Notes: generated by a model from the sequence alone, not told the origin. Positions 38,735 through 48,680 are shown, counted from the first letter of the stretch. The stretch is DNA of 64,000 bases from Macondimonas sp045864775 (GCA_045864775.1 BTVR01000002.1:1054001-1118000), one strand, 5' to 3'. Program-made: numbers and translations.

Positions 38735-39859
38735 ATGAAAAGTTCTTCACGAAATGATCAGGCTCTCGTCACGGCGGGACTGGGCGCCGCGGCGCTGCTG
38801 GACCAACTGGCGAGCGCGGTGCTGGTCCTGGACGGCGCACTGCGTATCCGCTACCTCAACAGCGCCACCGAAATGTTGTTCGGCGCCAGCGCCCGGCGAT
38901 TGATGGACACCCCGCTGCACGCGCTGGTGTCGCAGGGGGAAAGTCTGACTGAACGTCTGCTCGAGGCGCTGGGCAGCGAGGCGCCCTACACCGAACGCGA
39001 GATGCACCTGAATCTCGAGTCCATGGTCGAGCCCGCCTCGGTTGTGGTCGACTGCATGGTGACGCCGATCCGGCTCATGAACGGTGCGCGTGCCCTGGTG
39101 CTCGAACTCCACCAGCAGGACCGCCATCTGCGGATCTCCCGGGAAGAAAATCTGCTGACCCAGCAGCAGGCGAGCCGGGCCGTCGTGCGCGGATTGGCAC
39201 ATGAGATCAAGAATCCGCTCGGTGGCCTCCGCGGCGCCGCCCAATTGCTGGACGCCGAGATCCACGATCCCGAGCTGCGCGACTACACGCGGGTGATCAT
39301 GGCCGAGGCCGACCGGCTGCAGCAGTTGGTCGATACCCTGCTCGGCTCCAATCGCCTGCCGCGCATGGTCGAGGTCAACGTCCATGAAGTCATGGAACGC
39401 GTCCGCACGCTGGTGGCGGCCGAAGGTCATCCGGGCATCAGCGTGCGCAGCGATTACGACCCCAGTCTGCCGCTGCTCAGGGCCGACCCGGACCAACTGA
39501 TCCAGGCCGTCCTCAACATCGTGCGCAACGCCATCGAGGCGGTGTTGCCCCAATCGCAGCGCCGCCATCCGGCGGAGGTCGTTCTGTCCACGCGTGCGCA
39601 GCGCCAGTTCACCATCGGCCACCATCGCCACCGCCTGGTCATCCGGGTCGACGTCATCGACAACGGCCCCGGCATCCCAAGCGAATTCGCCGAGCAGATC
39701 TTCTATCCCATGGTCACGGGTCGGGCCGAGGGGACGGGGCTGGGCCTGTCCATTGCACAGGATCTGATCGGGCGCCACGGCGGGGCGATCGAGTGCCACA
39801 GCCGGCCGGGCGAAACGCGCTTCTCCATTTTTCTACCGCTGCAGCAGGCTCAAAAATGA
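38735..39859 (+). CDS. ntrB: Nitrogen regulation sensor histidine kinase NtrB
   Basis: 374-aa cytoplasmic kinase/phosphatase that controls NtrC in response to PII. An N-terminal PAS domain (LDQLASAVLVLDGALRIRYLNSA) is followed by the H-box LAHEIKNPLGG (phospho-His near residue 155), N-box NIVRNAIEAV, G1 DNGPGIP and G2 GTGLGLSIAQ. No transmembrane segment. It ends in an ATGA overlap with ntrC. Confidence 0.96.
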   Translation: MKSSSRNDQALVTAGLGAAALLDQLASAVLVLDGALRIRYLNSATEMLFGASARRLMDTPLHALVSQGESLTERLLEALGSEAPYTEREMHLNLESMVEPASVVVDCMVTPIRLMNGARALVLELHQQDRHLRISREENLLTQQQASRAVVRGLAHEIKNPLGGLRGAAQLLDAEIHDPELRDYTRVIMAEADRLQQLVDTLLGSNRLPRMVEVNVHEVMERVRTLVAAEGHPGISVRSDYDPSLPLLRADPDQLIQAVLNIVRNAIEAVLPQSQRRHPAEVVLSTRAQRQFTIGHHRHRLVIRVDVIDNGPGIPSEFAEQIFYPMVTGRAEGTGLGLSIAQDLIGRHGGAIECHSRPGETRFSIFLPLQQAQK

Positions 39860-41274
39860 ACAGCGAAGTCGTGAACGTCTGGATCGTCGACGACGATCGG
39901 TCCATGCGCTGGGTGCTGGAGAAAGCGCTGCGCAATGACGGCATGTCGACCCAATCCTTCGAATCGGCCGACGCGGTGCTGCGCGACATGCGGACGCGGC
40001 GGCCGGACGTCCTCGTCACCGACGTGCGCATGCCGGGCATGGACGGCCTCGCCCTGCTGCAGCAGCTCCACGAACAGGACCCGAGCCTGCCGGTCATCGT
40101 GATGACGGCCCACTCGGACCTCGATAGCGCGGTCGCCTCCTATCAGGGCGGGGCCTTCGAGTATCTGCCCAAGCCGTTCGACATCTATGAAGCGGTGGAA
40201 CTGGTGCGGCGCGCCTACAAGCACCGCATCCAGCAAAGCCGTCCCGATCTGGTCGCACCCGAGCCCCCCAACATCCCCACCATCATTGGCGAGGCGCCGG
40301 CGATGCAGGAGGTGTTCCGCGCCATCGGCCGATTGTCGCGCTCGCACATCACCGTGTTGATCAACGGCGAGTCCGGCACCGGCAAGGAACTGGTGGCGCG
40401 CGCCCTGCATCGCCACAGCCCGCGCGCCGGCAAGCCCTTCATCGCGCTCAACACCGCCGCCATTCCGCGCGAGCTGCTCGAGTCGGAGCTGTTCGGTCAC
40501 GAACGCGGCGCCTTCACCGGCGCTCAGGCGCTGCGGCGCGGCCGCTTCGAACAGGCAGACGGCGGCACGCTGTTTCTGGACGAGATCGGCGACATGCCAG
40601 CCGAGCTCCAGACCCGCCTGCTGCGCGTACTCGCGGACGGACAGTTCTATCGCGTGGGGGGCCATGTCCCGCTGCACGTCGACGTGCGCATCATCGCCGC
40701 GACGCACCAGAACCTGGAGAATCTCGTCAAGACCGGCCAGTTCCGTGAGGACCTGTTCCATCGCCTCAACGTGATCCGGGTGCACGTGCCGCCGCTGCGC
40801 GAACGGCGCGAGGACATCCCGCTGCTGCTGCGGTTCTTCTTGAGCCGGGCCGCCAAGGAACTCGGCATGGAGGTCAAGATCCTGCGCCCCAACGTGGAAG
40901 CCTACCTGTGCCGGCTCGACTGGCCGGGCAACGTACGCCAGATCGAAAACACCTGTCGCTGGCTGACCGTCATGGCCTCGGGACGTGAAGTGCACATGGA
41001 GGACCTGCCGCCGGAACTGGCGCGTCAGGACGCCCGCAGCGCGGATGCCGTGCAGGGCTGGGAGGACGGCCTGAAGCGCTGGGCCGAGCAGCAGCTGGCC
41101 GGCGGCGAACAGGATCTGCTCGGCCATGCAACGCCCAACTTCGAGCGCATCATGATCCGCGCCGCCTTGAGCCACACCGGCGGCCGGCGTCAGGAAGCCG
41201 CGCGCCTCCTGGGGTGGGGCCGTAACACGCTGACACGCAAGATCAAGGAACTCGAGATGCCGGACGAGCCGTGA
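39856..41274 (+). CDS. ntrC: Nitrogen regulation response regulator NtrC (sigma-54 activator)
   Basis: 472-aa activator. The receiver domain has the phospho-acceptor Asp in VLVTDVRMPGMDG. The AAA+ domain has Walker A GESGTGKELVARALH, the sigma-54 contact loop GAFTGA and Walker B GGTLFLDEIGDMP. The C-terminal Fis-type helix-turn-helix is GGRRQEAARLLGWGRNTLTRKI. The ATG at 39856 overlaps the ntrB stop. It is the expected activator of the glnA promoter upstream. Confidence 0.97.
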   Translation: MNSEVVNVWIVDDDRSMRWVLEKALRNDGMSTQSFESADAVLRDMRTRRPDVLVTDVRMPGMDGLALLQQLHEQDPSLPVIVMTAHSDLDSAVASYQGGAFEYLPKPFDIYEAVELVRRAYKHRIQQSRPDLVAPEPPNIPTIIGEAPAMQEVFRAIGRLSRSHITVLINGESGTGKELVARALHRHSPRAGKPFIALNTAAIPRELLESELFGHERGAFTGAQALRRGRFEQADGGTLFLDEIGDMPAELQTRLLRVLADGQFYRVGGHVPLHVDVRIIAATHQNLENLVKTGQFREDLFHRLNVIRVHVPPLRERREDIPLLLRFFLSRAAKELGMEVKILRPNVEAYLCRLDWPGNVRQIENTCRWLTVMASGREVHMEDLPPELARQDARSADAVQGWEDGLKRWAEQQLAGGEQDLLGHATPNFERIMIRAALSHTGGRRQEAARLLGWGRNTLTRKIKELEMPDEP

Positions 41275-41280
41275 CGCCCT

Positions 41281-42636
41281 TCAGGGGCCGGAGGAGCGAT
41301 GGGCGCGATCGGCATGATCGGTACGCGCCTCGGGCACACTGGTGATGAGTCGCGAACCGCTGTTGCGGGTGAGGTAGTTCCACGCCCAGCGCGTCATCAC
41401 CACCAGGCGGTTGCCGAACTCGATCAGGCCCATCATGTGCACCAGCACCCACAGATACCAGGCGACCACGCCTTTCACATGGACGAAACGCAAATCCCCG
41501 ACGGCGGCATGCCGACCGATGACGGCCATGCTGCCCTGGTTGCGGTAGCGGAAGGGCGGCAGGCTGCGCCCGCGCTGGCGCGCTTTCAGCAGCCGCGCCA
41601 CATAGTCCCCCTCCTGCATGGCGACCGGCGCGACGCCGGGCAGCGCCTGGCCGCCAGCGGGCGCGTAGTGGGCCAGATCGCCGATCACGAAGATTTCCGG
41701 ATGCGCCGGCAGTGACAGGTCGGCGTTGACCTCCACCTTGCCCGCCCGGTCCAGCTTGCAATCGACGCGCCGCGCGAGCGCCTGACCGAATTGCGAGGCG
41801 CGCACCCCCGCGGCCCACAGCACCGTGCGCGCCTCGATCGCTTCTTCGCCGCCGTCGGGCCGCTTCAGCCGCACCCCGTCGCCGTCGATGTGGGTCACGA
41901 GGGTTCCGGTCATCACCTCCACCCCGAGCTGCGCGAGCGATTTTGCCGCCGCGGCGGCAAGATCGGCGGGATAGCTCGGCAACACCTGCGCAGCGCCTTC
42001 GGCCAGCACGATCCGGCTGCGGCGGGTGTCGATGTGATGAAACTCGTCCTTCAGGGTGTGCTGGGCCAGCTCGCCGATGGCGCCGGCCAGCTCCACCCCG
42101 GTCGGGCCGGCGCCGACGACGACGAAGGTGGTGAGACGCGCCTGCTCCGCTGCATCCTCGCTCAGCTCGGCCGCCTCGAAGGCGCTGAAGATGCGCTGGC
42201 GCATCTCCAGCGCATGTTCGATGGTCTTGAGACCGGGGGCGTTATCGCGCCAGGCGTCGTTGCCGAAATAGCTGTGCTTGACGCCGGTGGCGGCGATGAG
42301 GATGTCGTAGTCGATGCGCGCCCCGCCGTTGAGGATGACCTGCCGCGCCAAAGGGTCGAGGTCGACGGCGGCTCCCTGCACGACGCGCACGTTCGGCCGA
42401 CCCCGCAATACATGGCGCACCGGTGTGGCGATGTCGCTGGGCGCCAGCTTGCCCGTGGCCACCTGATAGAGCAGAGGCTGGAACAGATGGTAGTTGCGCT
42501 TGTCGATCACCGTGACCCGGAAGGCCGGGTCGCGCGACAGGGCCTTGGCGGCATAGAGTCCGCCGAAACCGGCGCCGACGATGACGACATGAACGGATGC
42601 GGTGGCGCTGGTGGATGACATCGAGAGCACGCCCAT
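41281..42636 (-). CDS. ndh: Type II NADH dehydrogenase (NDH-2)
   Basis: 451-aa single-subunit quinone reductase that oxidises NADH without pumping protons. The FAD fold is VVIVGAGFGGLYAAKAL and the NADH fold is FVVVGAGPTGVELAGAIGEL; the quinone-site region is VAPVAMQEGDYVA. The C-terminal amphipathic stretch (VVAWYLWVLVHMMGLIEFGNRL) is the membrane anchor. The first ATG at 42636 is used; an ATG at 42621 is nearly as good. It converges with ntrC, six bases away. Confidence 0.92.
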   Translation of the reverse strand: MGVLSMSSTSATASVHVVIVGAGFGGLYAAKALSRDPAFRVTVIDKRNYHLFQPLLYQVATGKLAPSDIATPVRHVLRGRPNVRVVQGAAVDLDPLARQVILNGGARIDYDILIAATGVKHSYFGNDAWRDNAPGLKTIEHALEMRQRIFSAFEAAELSEDAAEQARLTTFVVVGAGPTGVELAGAIGELAQHTLKDEFHHIDTRRSRIVLAEGAAQVLPSYPADLAAAAAKSLAQLGVEVMTGTLVTHIDGDGVRLKRPDGGEEAIEARTVLWAAGVRASQFGQALARRVDCKLDRAGKVEVNADLSLPAHPEIFVIGDLAHYAPAGGQALPGVAPVAMQEGDYVARLLKARQRGRSLPPFRYRNQGSMAVIGRHAAVGDLRFVHVKGVVAWYLWVLVHMMGLIEFGNRLVVMTRWAWNYLTRNSGSRLITSVPEARTDHADRAHRSSGP

Positions 42637-42744
42637 GTGCGAAGGTGGATGGCAAGAGGGGAATGATACCCGACGGCCATGGTCCTGGGCGCCGCGTTAC
42701 ACTGCCCTTACGGATCGAAGCAAAGTCGTGGAATTTCGCCGACC

Positions 42745-43536
42745 ATGTGCCTACTGTTCATCGCCTGGCGACCCGAGTCGCCCCGAGCCCTCATCGTCGC
42801 GGCCAATCGCGACGAATTTCACGGTCGACCGGCCCTGCCCGCGGCGCCGTGGGACGACGCGCCGCAGGTGATCGCCGGGCGCGACCTGCAGGCCGGCGGA
42901 ACCTGGCTCGGTATCGCGGCGCCGGATCGTTTTTGCGCCCTGACCAATTTCCGCGAGCCCAGCCGCCCCCGGGCCGGTGCACCCTCCCGCGGGGCGCTGG
43001 TGAGCACGGTGCTGCGCTCGCCGCAGCCGGTTTTCGACGTGCTGGCGGAACTGCGCGAGCGCGTCGATGGCTACGCCGGTTTCAATCTGCTGGCCGCCGA
43101 CCGTCAGGGCGTGTGGCTGCTCAGCAACCGCGCCACGCCGGCCCTGCACGCCCTGCCGCCGGGGATCCACGGCCTCAGCAACGGCGCCCTCGACGCGGAG
43201 TGGCCCAAGGTGCGCCGCGGCAAGCGCCGCCTCGCGGAACTGCTCGAGACGGGCGAGCCGCCGGTCGCGGAACTGTTCGCCCTGCTGGCCGATGAGGAGG
43301 TCGTACCCGACGACGAACTGCCCCGGACCGGGCTCGACGCCGCCTGGGAACGGCTGCTCTCCCCCGCCTTCATCCGGCATCCGCAGTACGGCACGCGCTG
43401 CTCCACGGTCGTCATGGGCGATGCGGCGGACGGTCTGCGGCTCGTCGAGCGTCGTTTCGACGCCGAGGGGCAAATGAACGGACAGGCCGACTGGACGCTC
43501 ACGCTGGACGGCCGCGCACGCATGGAGACGCCATGA
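42745..43536 (+). CDS. NRDE (TANGO2) family protein
   Basis: 263-aa protein with the family start MCLLFIAW, the name-giving NRDEF motif (AANRDEFHGRPA) and GGTWLGI, then NFREP. Cys2 is positioned as the N-terminal nucleophile of an Ntn-type hydrolase fold. TANGO2 relatives have been linked to haem handling and coenzyme A/lipid metabolism, but no reaction is firmly established for bacterial members. The ATG at 42745 is fixed by the MC start. ATGA overlap with the peptidase gene. Confidence 0.9.
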   Translation: MCLLFIAWRPESPRALIVAANRDEFHGRPALPAAPWDDAPQVIAGRDLQAGGTWLGIAAPDRFCALTNFREPSRPRAGAPSRGALVSTVLRSPQPVFDVLAELRERVDGYAGFNLLAADRQGVWLLSNRATPALHALPPGIHGLSNGALDAEWPKVRRGKRRLAELLETGEPPVAELFALLADEEVVPDDELPRTGLDAAWERLLSPAFIRHPQYGTRCSTVVMGDAADGLRLVERRFDAEGQMNGQADWTLTLDGRARMETP

Positions 43537-45392
43537 ACAGCGGCCCGGCTCATCGCCTCTGGACGGCCGCGGAGGTCGCAGCCGCCAGCCGCACGCCCGA
43601 TCAGGTCCAGATGGCCGGAAATCGCCTGTACTGGACCGAATCCCGACCCGATGAGGGGGGACGGGTGAGCCTGATGCAGGCGCGGCCCGGCACGACACCG
43701 ATCGAGATCCTGCCCGCGCCCTTCAGCGCCCGCAGCCGGCTGATGGAATACGGCGGCGGCGCCTTTGCCGTCGGTAGCGGCGCGCTGTGGTTCGTGAACG
43801 ACCCGGGGCAGGACCTCTATCGCCTCGATCTCGCGGATGGCGCCGCGCCGCAGCGCATCTGGACCGCAGGCTGTGACCGTTTCGGCGATCTGTACTGGGA
43901 TGCGGCGCACGCACGCCTGCTCGCCGTGCGGGAGGCGGCCGATGAGCGGCTCAGCCTCGTGGCCTTCGATGCCGACGGCCTGACGGAATTGGCGGCGGGC
44001 GCCGATTTCTACGCCAACCCGCGCGTCAGTGCCGACGGCCACGCGCTGCTGTTCATCGCCTGGGATGCGCCGCACATGCCTTGGGATGCGGCCGCGCTCT
44101 ATCGGGCCGTGCTGGTCGACGGGCGGCCGCAGGATGTGCGGCGCATCGCTGGAGGACCGGGCCGGAGCGTCTGCCAAGCCGAATTCGATGCACGCGGGGA
44201 CATCGTCGTGCTGGGCGAGACAGACGGCTGGTGGACGCCGCTGCGCTGGCACGACGGCGCGCCGCACCGGCTCTGGTCCGAACCGGTCGAATGCGGCTTC
44301 CCGCGCTGGCAGGCCGGCATGCGCCAGCTCGCGCTGCTGGACGACGGCCGGATCGTCTGGATCGCGACGCGGCAAGGGCGGCGCCAACTGATGCTGTTCG
44401 AACCGGCACGCGCAACAGTCGTCGCGCTCGATCTACCCTGGACGGAGTACGCCAGCCTGACCGCGTCGGGCCAGACGCTCGCCTGCATCGCGGCCGCTCC
44501 CGACCGCCGATGGGAGGTGATGACCCTGAGCCTCGACCCCGTGCGAACGACGGTGTGCTCGGACGCGCCGCCGCTGCCGGCCGGACGCTGGATCTCGCGA
44601 CCGCAATGGCTTGCGTTTCGGAGCGGCGAGAGGGAAGCCTACGGCCATTTTTATGCCCCCTCGCCGCGCGGCGAGGACACGGGCGCCTTGCCGCCGCTCC
44701 TGGTGCGCGGCCACGGCGGCCCCACCAGCCGCGCCGTGACAGCCATGGAACCGCGCACCCAGTTCTGGACCAGCCGCGGCTTTGCCGTACTGGACGTGGA
44801 TTACCGCGGCAGCACCGGCTACGGCCAGGCCTACCGGCAGGCGCTGGACGGCCGCTGGGGCGAGGCGGACGTCGCCGATTGCGTGGCCGGCGCCGACTTT
44901 CTGGTCGCGACGGGAGCAGTCGACGGCGGGCGCTGCGTCATCAGCGGCAGCAGCGCCGGCGGCCTGACCGTGCTCGGGGCGCTGGCCTTCCACGAGCGAT
45001 TCGCTGCCGGCGGCTGTTACTACGGCATCGGCGATCTGGCTGCACTGGCACAGGACACGCACAAATTCGAGGCGCATTACCTGGACCGCCTCGTGGGACC
45101 ATGGCCGGCCGCGGAGGCGATCTACCGGGCCCGCTCACCGCGCTTTCACGCCGACCGCGTCCGCGCGCCGGTCATCTTCTTCCAGGGCGCGGAGGACCGC
45201 GTCGTCCCGCCCGCGCAATGCCGCGAGATGGCGCGGCTGCTGCGCGAAAACGGTGTTGCCGCCGAGTACCATGAGTTTCCCGGCGAAGGTCACGGCTTCC
45301 GCCGGGCCGAGACCGTCATCGCCTGCCTCGAGGCCGAGGCGGCGTTCTATGCCCGTATCCTTCCGGGCAAGCACGCGAGCGCAGCCCTTTGA
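43533..45392 (+). CDS. S9-family prolyl oligopeptidase-type peptidase
   Basis: 619-aa serine peptidase with an N-terminal beta-propeller (residues about 20-360) and a C-terminal alpha/beta hydrolase domain. Catalytic Ser is in SGSSAGGLTVLG, Asp in FQGAEDRVVPP and His in FPGEGHGFR. The segment LLVRGHGGPTSRAV supplies the oxyanion region. No signal peptide is seen, so it is probably cytoplasmic, trimming short peptides. Coupled to the NRDE gene. Confidence 0.92.
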   Translation: MNSGPAHRLWTAAEVAAASRTPDQVQMAGNRLYWTESRPDEGGRVSLMQARPGTTPIEILPAPFSARSRLMEYGGGAFAVGSGALWFVNDPGQDLYRLDLADGAAPQRIWTAGCDRFGDLYWDAAHARLLAVREAADERLSLVAFDADGLTELAAGADFYANPRVSADGHALLFIAWDAPHMPWDAAALYRAVLVDGRPQDVRRIAGGPGRSVCQAEFDARGDIVVLGETDGWWTPLRWHDGAPHRLWSEPVECGFPRWQAGMRQLALLDDGRIVWIATRQGRRQLMLFEPARATVVALDLPWTEYASLTASGQTLACIAAAPDRRWEVMTLSLDPVRTTVCSDAPPLPAGRWISRPQWLAFRSGEREAYGHFYAPSPRGEDTGALPPLLVRGHGGPTSRAVTAMEPRTQFWTSRGFAVLDVDYRGSTGYGQAYRQALDGRWGEADVADCVAGADFLVATGAVDGGRCVISGSSAGGLTVLGALAFHERFAAGGCYYGIGDLAALAQDTHKFEAHYLDRLVGPWPAAEAIYRARSPRFHADRVRAPVIFFQGAEDRVVPPAQCREMARLLRENGVAAEYHEFPGEGHGFRRAETVIACLEAEAAFYARILPGKHASAAL

Positions 45393-45497
45393 TGCCCCGC
45401 TGCCGGGGCAGTGTTCGACCGCCATCGGCATGACGTCCGGCCGCCCCTGGACTGGGCAGGAGTCGGTCCGCCCCGCCCTCCTGTCGGATCCTGACCC

Positions 45498-46619
45498 TCA
45501 GAGTCCCTCGCTCAGTGGCGGCGGGGTCTCGAGCGTGATGTGCCGCACCGCGCGCGATGCCGGGAGATCGGCCCCGAACAGCTCGTCGAACGGGCGGCGA
45601 TAGGGGTCGTAGGTCTGGGCGCCGTGGACCGCCAGAAAGGCGTTCGACAGGAAGGCCAGCGCGCCTTTCAGGGCGTCCGGCACGCCGGCGCCACCGCTCC
45701 CGGGCAGCAGCGCCGCAAGGCTCATCTCGGCGATGTAATCCTGCGTATCCAAAGGCTTGTTCATCCCCAGGCCACGGGCCTCCAGCGCGCCGGAGAGGGC
45801 CATTTCATTCGCTGCCGCGAACTTTGCGGTACTGACCTGCCGCATCGATTGCGCCAGGGTAACGGCCTCTCGATGTCGCGCCGATCTCGATCGGTCGGGA
45901 TCGAAGTGCGCGACCACGGCGCGCGCCCCCGGATGGGCCACGGGCCCGGCAACACCGAGCTTGGTGACCGGATCTTGTTTTGCATCGTAATGGATGTAGC
46001 GCGGTCCATCGGGGAAATCGCGCGCCACCGAGCCGTGCGTTTCGACCCGCAGCAGGTCGAGCGGGGCTGCCCAATCGCCACGCAAGCGCGACGCCTTGGC
46101 GAGACGGTTGCGCGTGGCATGGATCGCTTCGCTGATCACCACGGTGCCGGCGCTGCCGCCTCGGATATGCACAGGCTCCTGCCGGGCCAGATGATCCGTA
46201 ATCACCTGCTTGAGCGTCTCGACCGCCGGCCCGGACGACACGGCCGGGAGCGCATCGGTGGCCACGGCGGCGCCGTCGCCGGCATAGAAGATCCCCAGGA
46301 CCGAGAGCTTCTTGGTGTCCGCCAAAACCGCCACGTTGACGGCCGTGATCACGGGCGATCCGTTGGCCCCATTGACGTAGTACAGCGTCGGCGTACCCGG
46401 GGCCACGGCGGGCCCGAAGCGCGGCACCCGATCCGCGTCGACCGAGGAGGGATCATAAAGGCAGTAATCCCCGCCCAGATAAAAGCCATCCAGCGTCTGT
46501 GGATCCACGGCCGGGCCAGGCGTGATCCCCTCCGGCAAGCCACAGGTCGCCCCGACCCAGGGCGGCAGGAACACCAGGCCCAAGGCGACCGCGCACGATC
46601 TGAAATTTGTCCGTGTCAT
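45498..46619 (-). CDS. Secreted protein of unknown function
   Basis: 373-aa protein with a signal peptide (VALGLVFLPPWVGATC). The start of the mature chain has Cys pairs in ATCGLPEG and GGDYCLYD. A GxSxG-like turn, IRGGSAGTVVISEAI, follows predicted beta strands (PTLYYVNGANG, KKLSVLGIFYAGDG), suggesting an alpha/beta-hydrolase-like core, but no confident Asp/His partners can be named. Not recognised as a known family. It is divergent from the zinc-uptake unit. Confidence 0.6.
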   Translation of the reverse strand: MTRTNFRSCAVALGLVFLPPWVGATCGLPEGITPGPAVDPQTLDGFYLGGDYCLYDPSSVDADRVPRFGPAVAPGTPTLYYVNGANGSPVITAVNVAVLADTKKLSVLGIFYAGDGAAVATDALPAVSSGPAVETLKQVITDHLARQEPVHIRGGSAGTVVISEAIHATRNRLAKASRLRGDWAAPLDLLRVETHGSVARDFPDGPRYIHYDAKQDPVTKLGVAGPVAHPGARAVVAHFDPDRSRSARHREAVTLAQSMRQVSTAKFAAANEMALSGALEARGLGMNKPLDTQDYIAEMSLAALLPGSGGAGVPDALKGALAFLSNAFLAVHGAQTYDPYRRPFDELFGADLPASRAVRHITLETPPPLSEGL

Positions 46620-46753
46620 GTCCTACCTCGTCACAGTGGCGGATTGAAGCGGCGAATCGCCTCGGCTCAGTGTAGATCACCGTCAATCGGTCACCAGCAC
46701 GACCCAGGGCGGGCGACAGAAGCAGGACTCCGCCGTGTGGGCTGGTCGTCGAA

Positions 46754-46768
46754 TGCAATAATGTTGCA
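46754..46768. promoter_or_regulatory. Inverted repeat upstream of the zinc-uptake unit (possible Zur site)
   Basis: TGCAA-TAATG-TTGCA, a perfect 5-base dyad, lies 66 bases before the start at 46835. Its AT-rich centre is unlike the surrounding GC-rich DNA. Zur boxes are AT-rich dyads of similar length, but the match to known gammaproteobacterial Zur sites is only partial. Confidence 0.35.
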
Positions 46769-46834
46769 CCTGACGCACCGCGGGGCTAAGCTGCTGGCGC
46801 CACATCGGCACAGATCCGTCAGAGCCCAGCCCCA

Positions 46835-47197
46835 GTGATTTTCGCTGCCGACCTTTTCCCGAGCCAGCCGCCGCGATCGGCCCATCGCTGGGCATGGCTG
46901 GGCCTCGTCCTCACGCTCGGCCTGCTGTTACCCCTCGCTCAGCACGGCGCCCTGCGTCACGCGCTGCAACATGTCTCGTCTCACGGTCATCACGAGCCGT
47001 CCGGCCTGCCCGATCCCGGCGCCTGCAAGGCTTGCGCGGCCTATGGCGTGCTGGGCGGCGGGTTGCCGGCCGTCGCGCTGGTCATCCTCGCGAGAGCGGG
47101 AACGCTGCGCATCCCGCCGCGCCATCCGCCCACCGAGATCGCCAGGGCGGCGGTCGTCACCCGCGCACGCTCCCCGCCGCCAAGCGCGGACGCCTGA
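46835..47197 (+). CDS. Small His/Cys-containing membrane protein
   Basis: 120-aa protein starting at GTG. One membrane helix near residues 20-36 (WLGLVLTLGLLLPLAQ) is followed by a His-rich loop (LRHALQHVSSHGHHEP), a CKAC motif and a second hydrophobic stretch. The arrangement, a short metal-ligand loop between two helices, recalls small proteins found beside metal transporters in proteobacteria. No shine-dalgarno of note. It heads the unit with the porin, ZnuA-like and ZnuB-like genes, which supports a metal role; the exact function is unknown. Confidence 0.6.
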   Translation: MIFAADLFPSQPPRSAHRWAWLGLVLTLGLLLPLAQHGALRHALQHVSSHGHHEPSGLPDPGACKACAAYGVLGGGLPAVALVILARAGTLRIPPRHPPTEIARAAVVTRARSPPPSADA

Positions 47198-47273
47198 CAC
47201 TCGCGCGGCCGCAGAAGTCGGTCGCCTGTCTCAGCGATGCGTTCCGGGTGTGGGACGTTTACGGGAGTTTTCC

Positions 47274-48671
47274 ATGTTCAAACGTGACGTAGTCATGGCG
47301 GCGGCGCTCTGCGCCTTCGCGGCACCGGCGCTGGCTGCGCCGCCACCGGAACTCGACGCGCTGCGCGCCGAGTTCGATCAGAAATTCAGGGATCTGCAAG
47401 CTGATTACGAGGCGCGCCTGAAGGCGCTCGAAGGCCGCGTGCAGGCCGCCGAAACACAGGCCGATGCTGCCCAGGCAACCGCGCAGACCGCCGCCGCCGA
47501 GCAGAGCCCCCCGGTAGCGCCGCCGCCCGCATCCGTGTCGAGCGCCTTCAATCCCGATATTTCGCTGATCCTGCAGGGCGCCTATGTCGACCGCGCCGGC
47601 GGCGAGCGGCCCATCAGCGGCTTCCTGCCGGCGGGCGAGCACGCCCACGCCGAGCGCGGCTTCACGCTGGATCACACCGAACTGGTCATGAGCGCCAATG
47701 TCGATCCCGCCCTGCGCGGCTATCTGAACCTCGCGTTTCTGGACGAGGAGGTGGAGGTCGAGGAGGCCTGGTTCCAGAGCCTGCAACTCGGCCACGGCGT
47801 CACGGTGAAGGGCGGGCGCTTTCGCTCCGGCATCGGCTACCAGAACGAGAAACACCCCCACGCCTGGGACTTCGCCGACAACAACCTGGTCTACGAGGCG
47901 CTGTTCGGCGAGGGACTGCTGCAGGACGGCCTGCAACTGCGCTGGCTGGCGCCGACCGAGCTGTTTTTCGAACTCGGCGCCGAGGTGGCCAAGGGGCAGT
48001 TCTTTCCGGGCTCGGACGCCGGCGGGGACAGGAACGGCGCCGGCAGTTGGGCGGCCTTCGCGCACCTGGGCGGTGATGTCGGCGACTCACACAGTTGGCG
48101 CACCGGGCTTTCGTACCTCGAGGCGCGGCCGCGCGAGCGCGAAGGCTGGGTCGATGACCTGAACGACGTCGAGGCGCTGACGCTGTTCTCGGGCGACTCC
48201 AAGACCTGGCTGGCGGATGTCGTCTGGAAATGGGTGCCCAACGGCAACCCCCGCAAGCGCAACCTGACGCTGGCCGCGGAGTACTTCCAGCGCACGGAGA
48301 ACGGCGATCTGAGCTGCTCCGACAACCGCATCGAGGGCGGCGCCTGCGGCGATGTGACCGACGCCTACGACAGCGACCAATCCGGCTGGTATGCCCAGGC
48401 GGTGTACCAGTTCATGCCGCGCTGGCGGGCCGGCACCCGCTACAGTCGCTTGTCGAGCGGCGAAACCGAGCTGGGTCTGAACGCCGCCAGCCTGCAAGCC
48501 GCTGATCTGCATCCGGAACGCTGGAGCCTGATGACGGACTTCTCGCCGTCGGAGTTCTCGCGCTTTCGCCTGCAATACAACCGCGACGAGGCGCTGGTGG
48601 GTGACACCGACGATCAGGTCATCCTGCAGTACATCATGAGCCTCGGCCCGCATGGCGCACACCGGTTCTGA
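47274..48671 (+). CDS. Outer-membrane porin-like protein of the zinc-uptake unit
   Basis: 465-aa outer-membrane barrel. Signal peptide up to APALAA; then a coiled coil (LDALRAEFDQKFRDLQADYEARLKALE and on to about residue 75), an Ala/Pro linker and amphipathic strands, ending in HRF with a terminal Phe. The ATG at 47274 has GGGAG upstream. It has no plug domain, so it is a porin rather than a TonB receptor. Its place directly before a ZnuA-like gene suggests entry of zinc or a zinc complex. Confidence 0.8.
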   Translation: MFKRDVVMAAALCAFAAPALAAPPPELDALRAEFDQKFRDLQADYEARLKALEGRVQAAETQADAAQATAQTAAAEQSPPVAPPPASVSSAFNPDISLILQGAYVDRAGGERPISGFLPAGEHAHAERGFTLDHTELVMSANVDPALRGYLNLAFLDEEVEVEEAWFQSLQLGHGVTVKGGRFRSGIGYQNEKHPHAWDFADNNLVYEALFGEGLLQDGLQLRWLAPTELFFELGAEVAKGQFFPGSDAGGDRNGAGSWAAFAHLGGDVGDSHSWRTGLSYLEARPREREGWVDDLNDVEALTLFSGDSKTWLADVVWKWVPNGNPRKRNLTLAAEYFQRTENGDLSCSDNRIEGGACGDVTDAYDSDQSGWYAQAVYQFMPRWRAGTRYSRLSSGETELGLNAASLQAADLHPERWSLMTDFSPSEFSRFRLQYNRDEALVGDTDDQVILQYIMSLGPHGAHRF

Positions 48672-48680
48672 GGACGCGAC

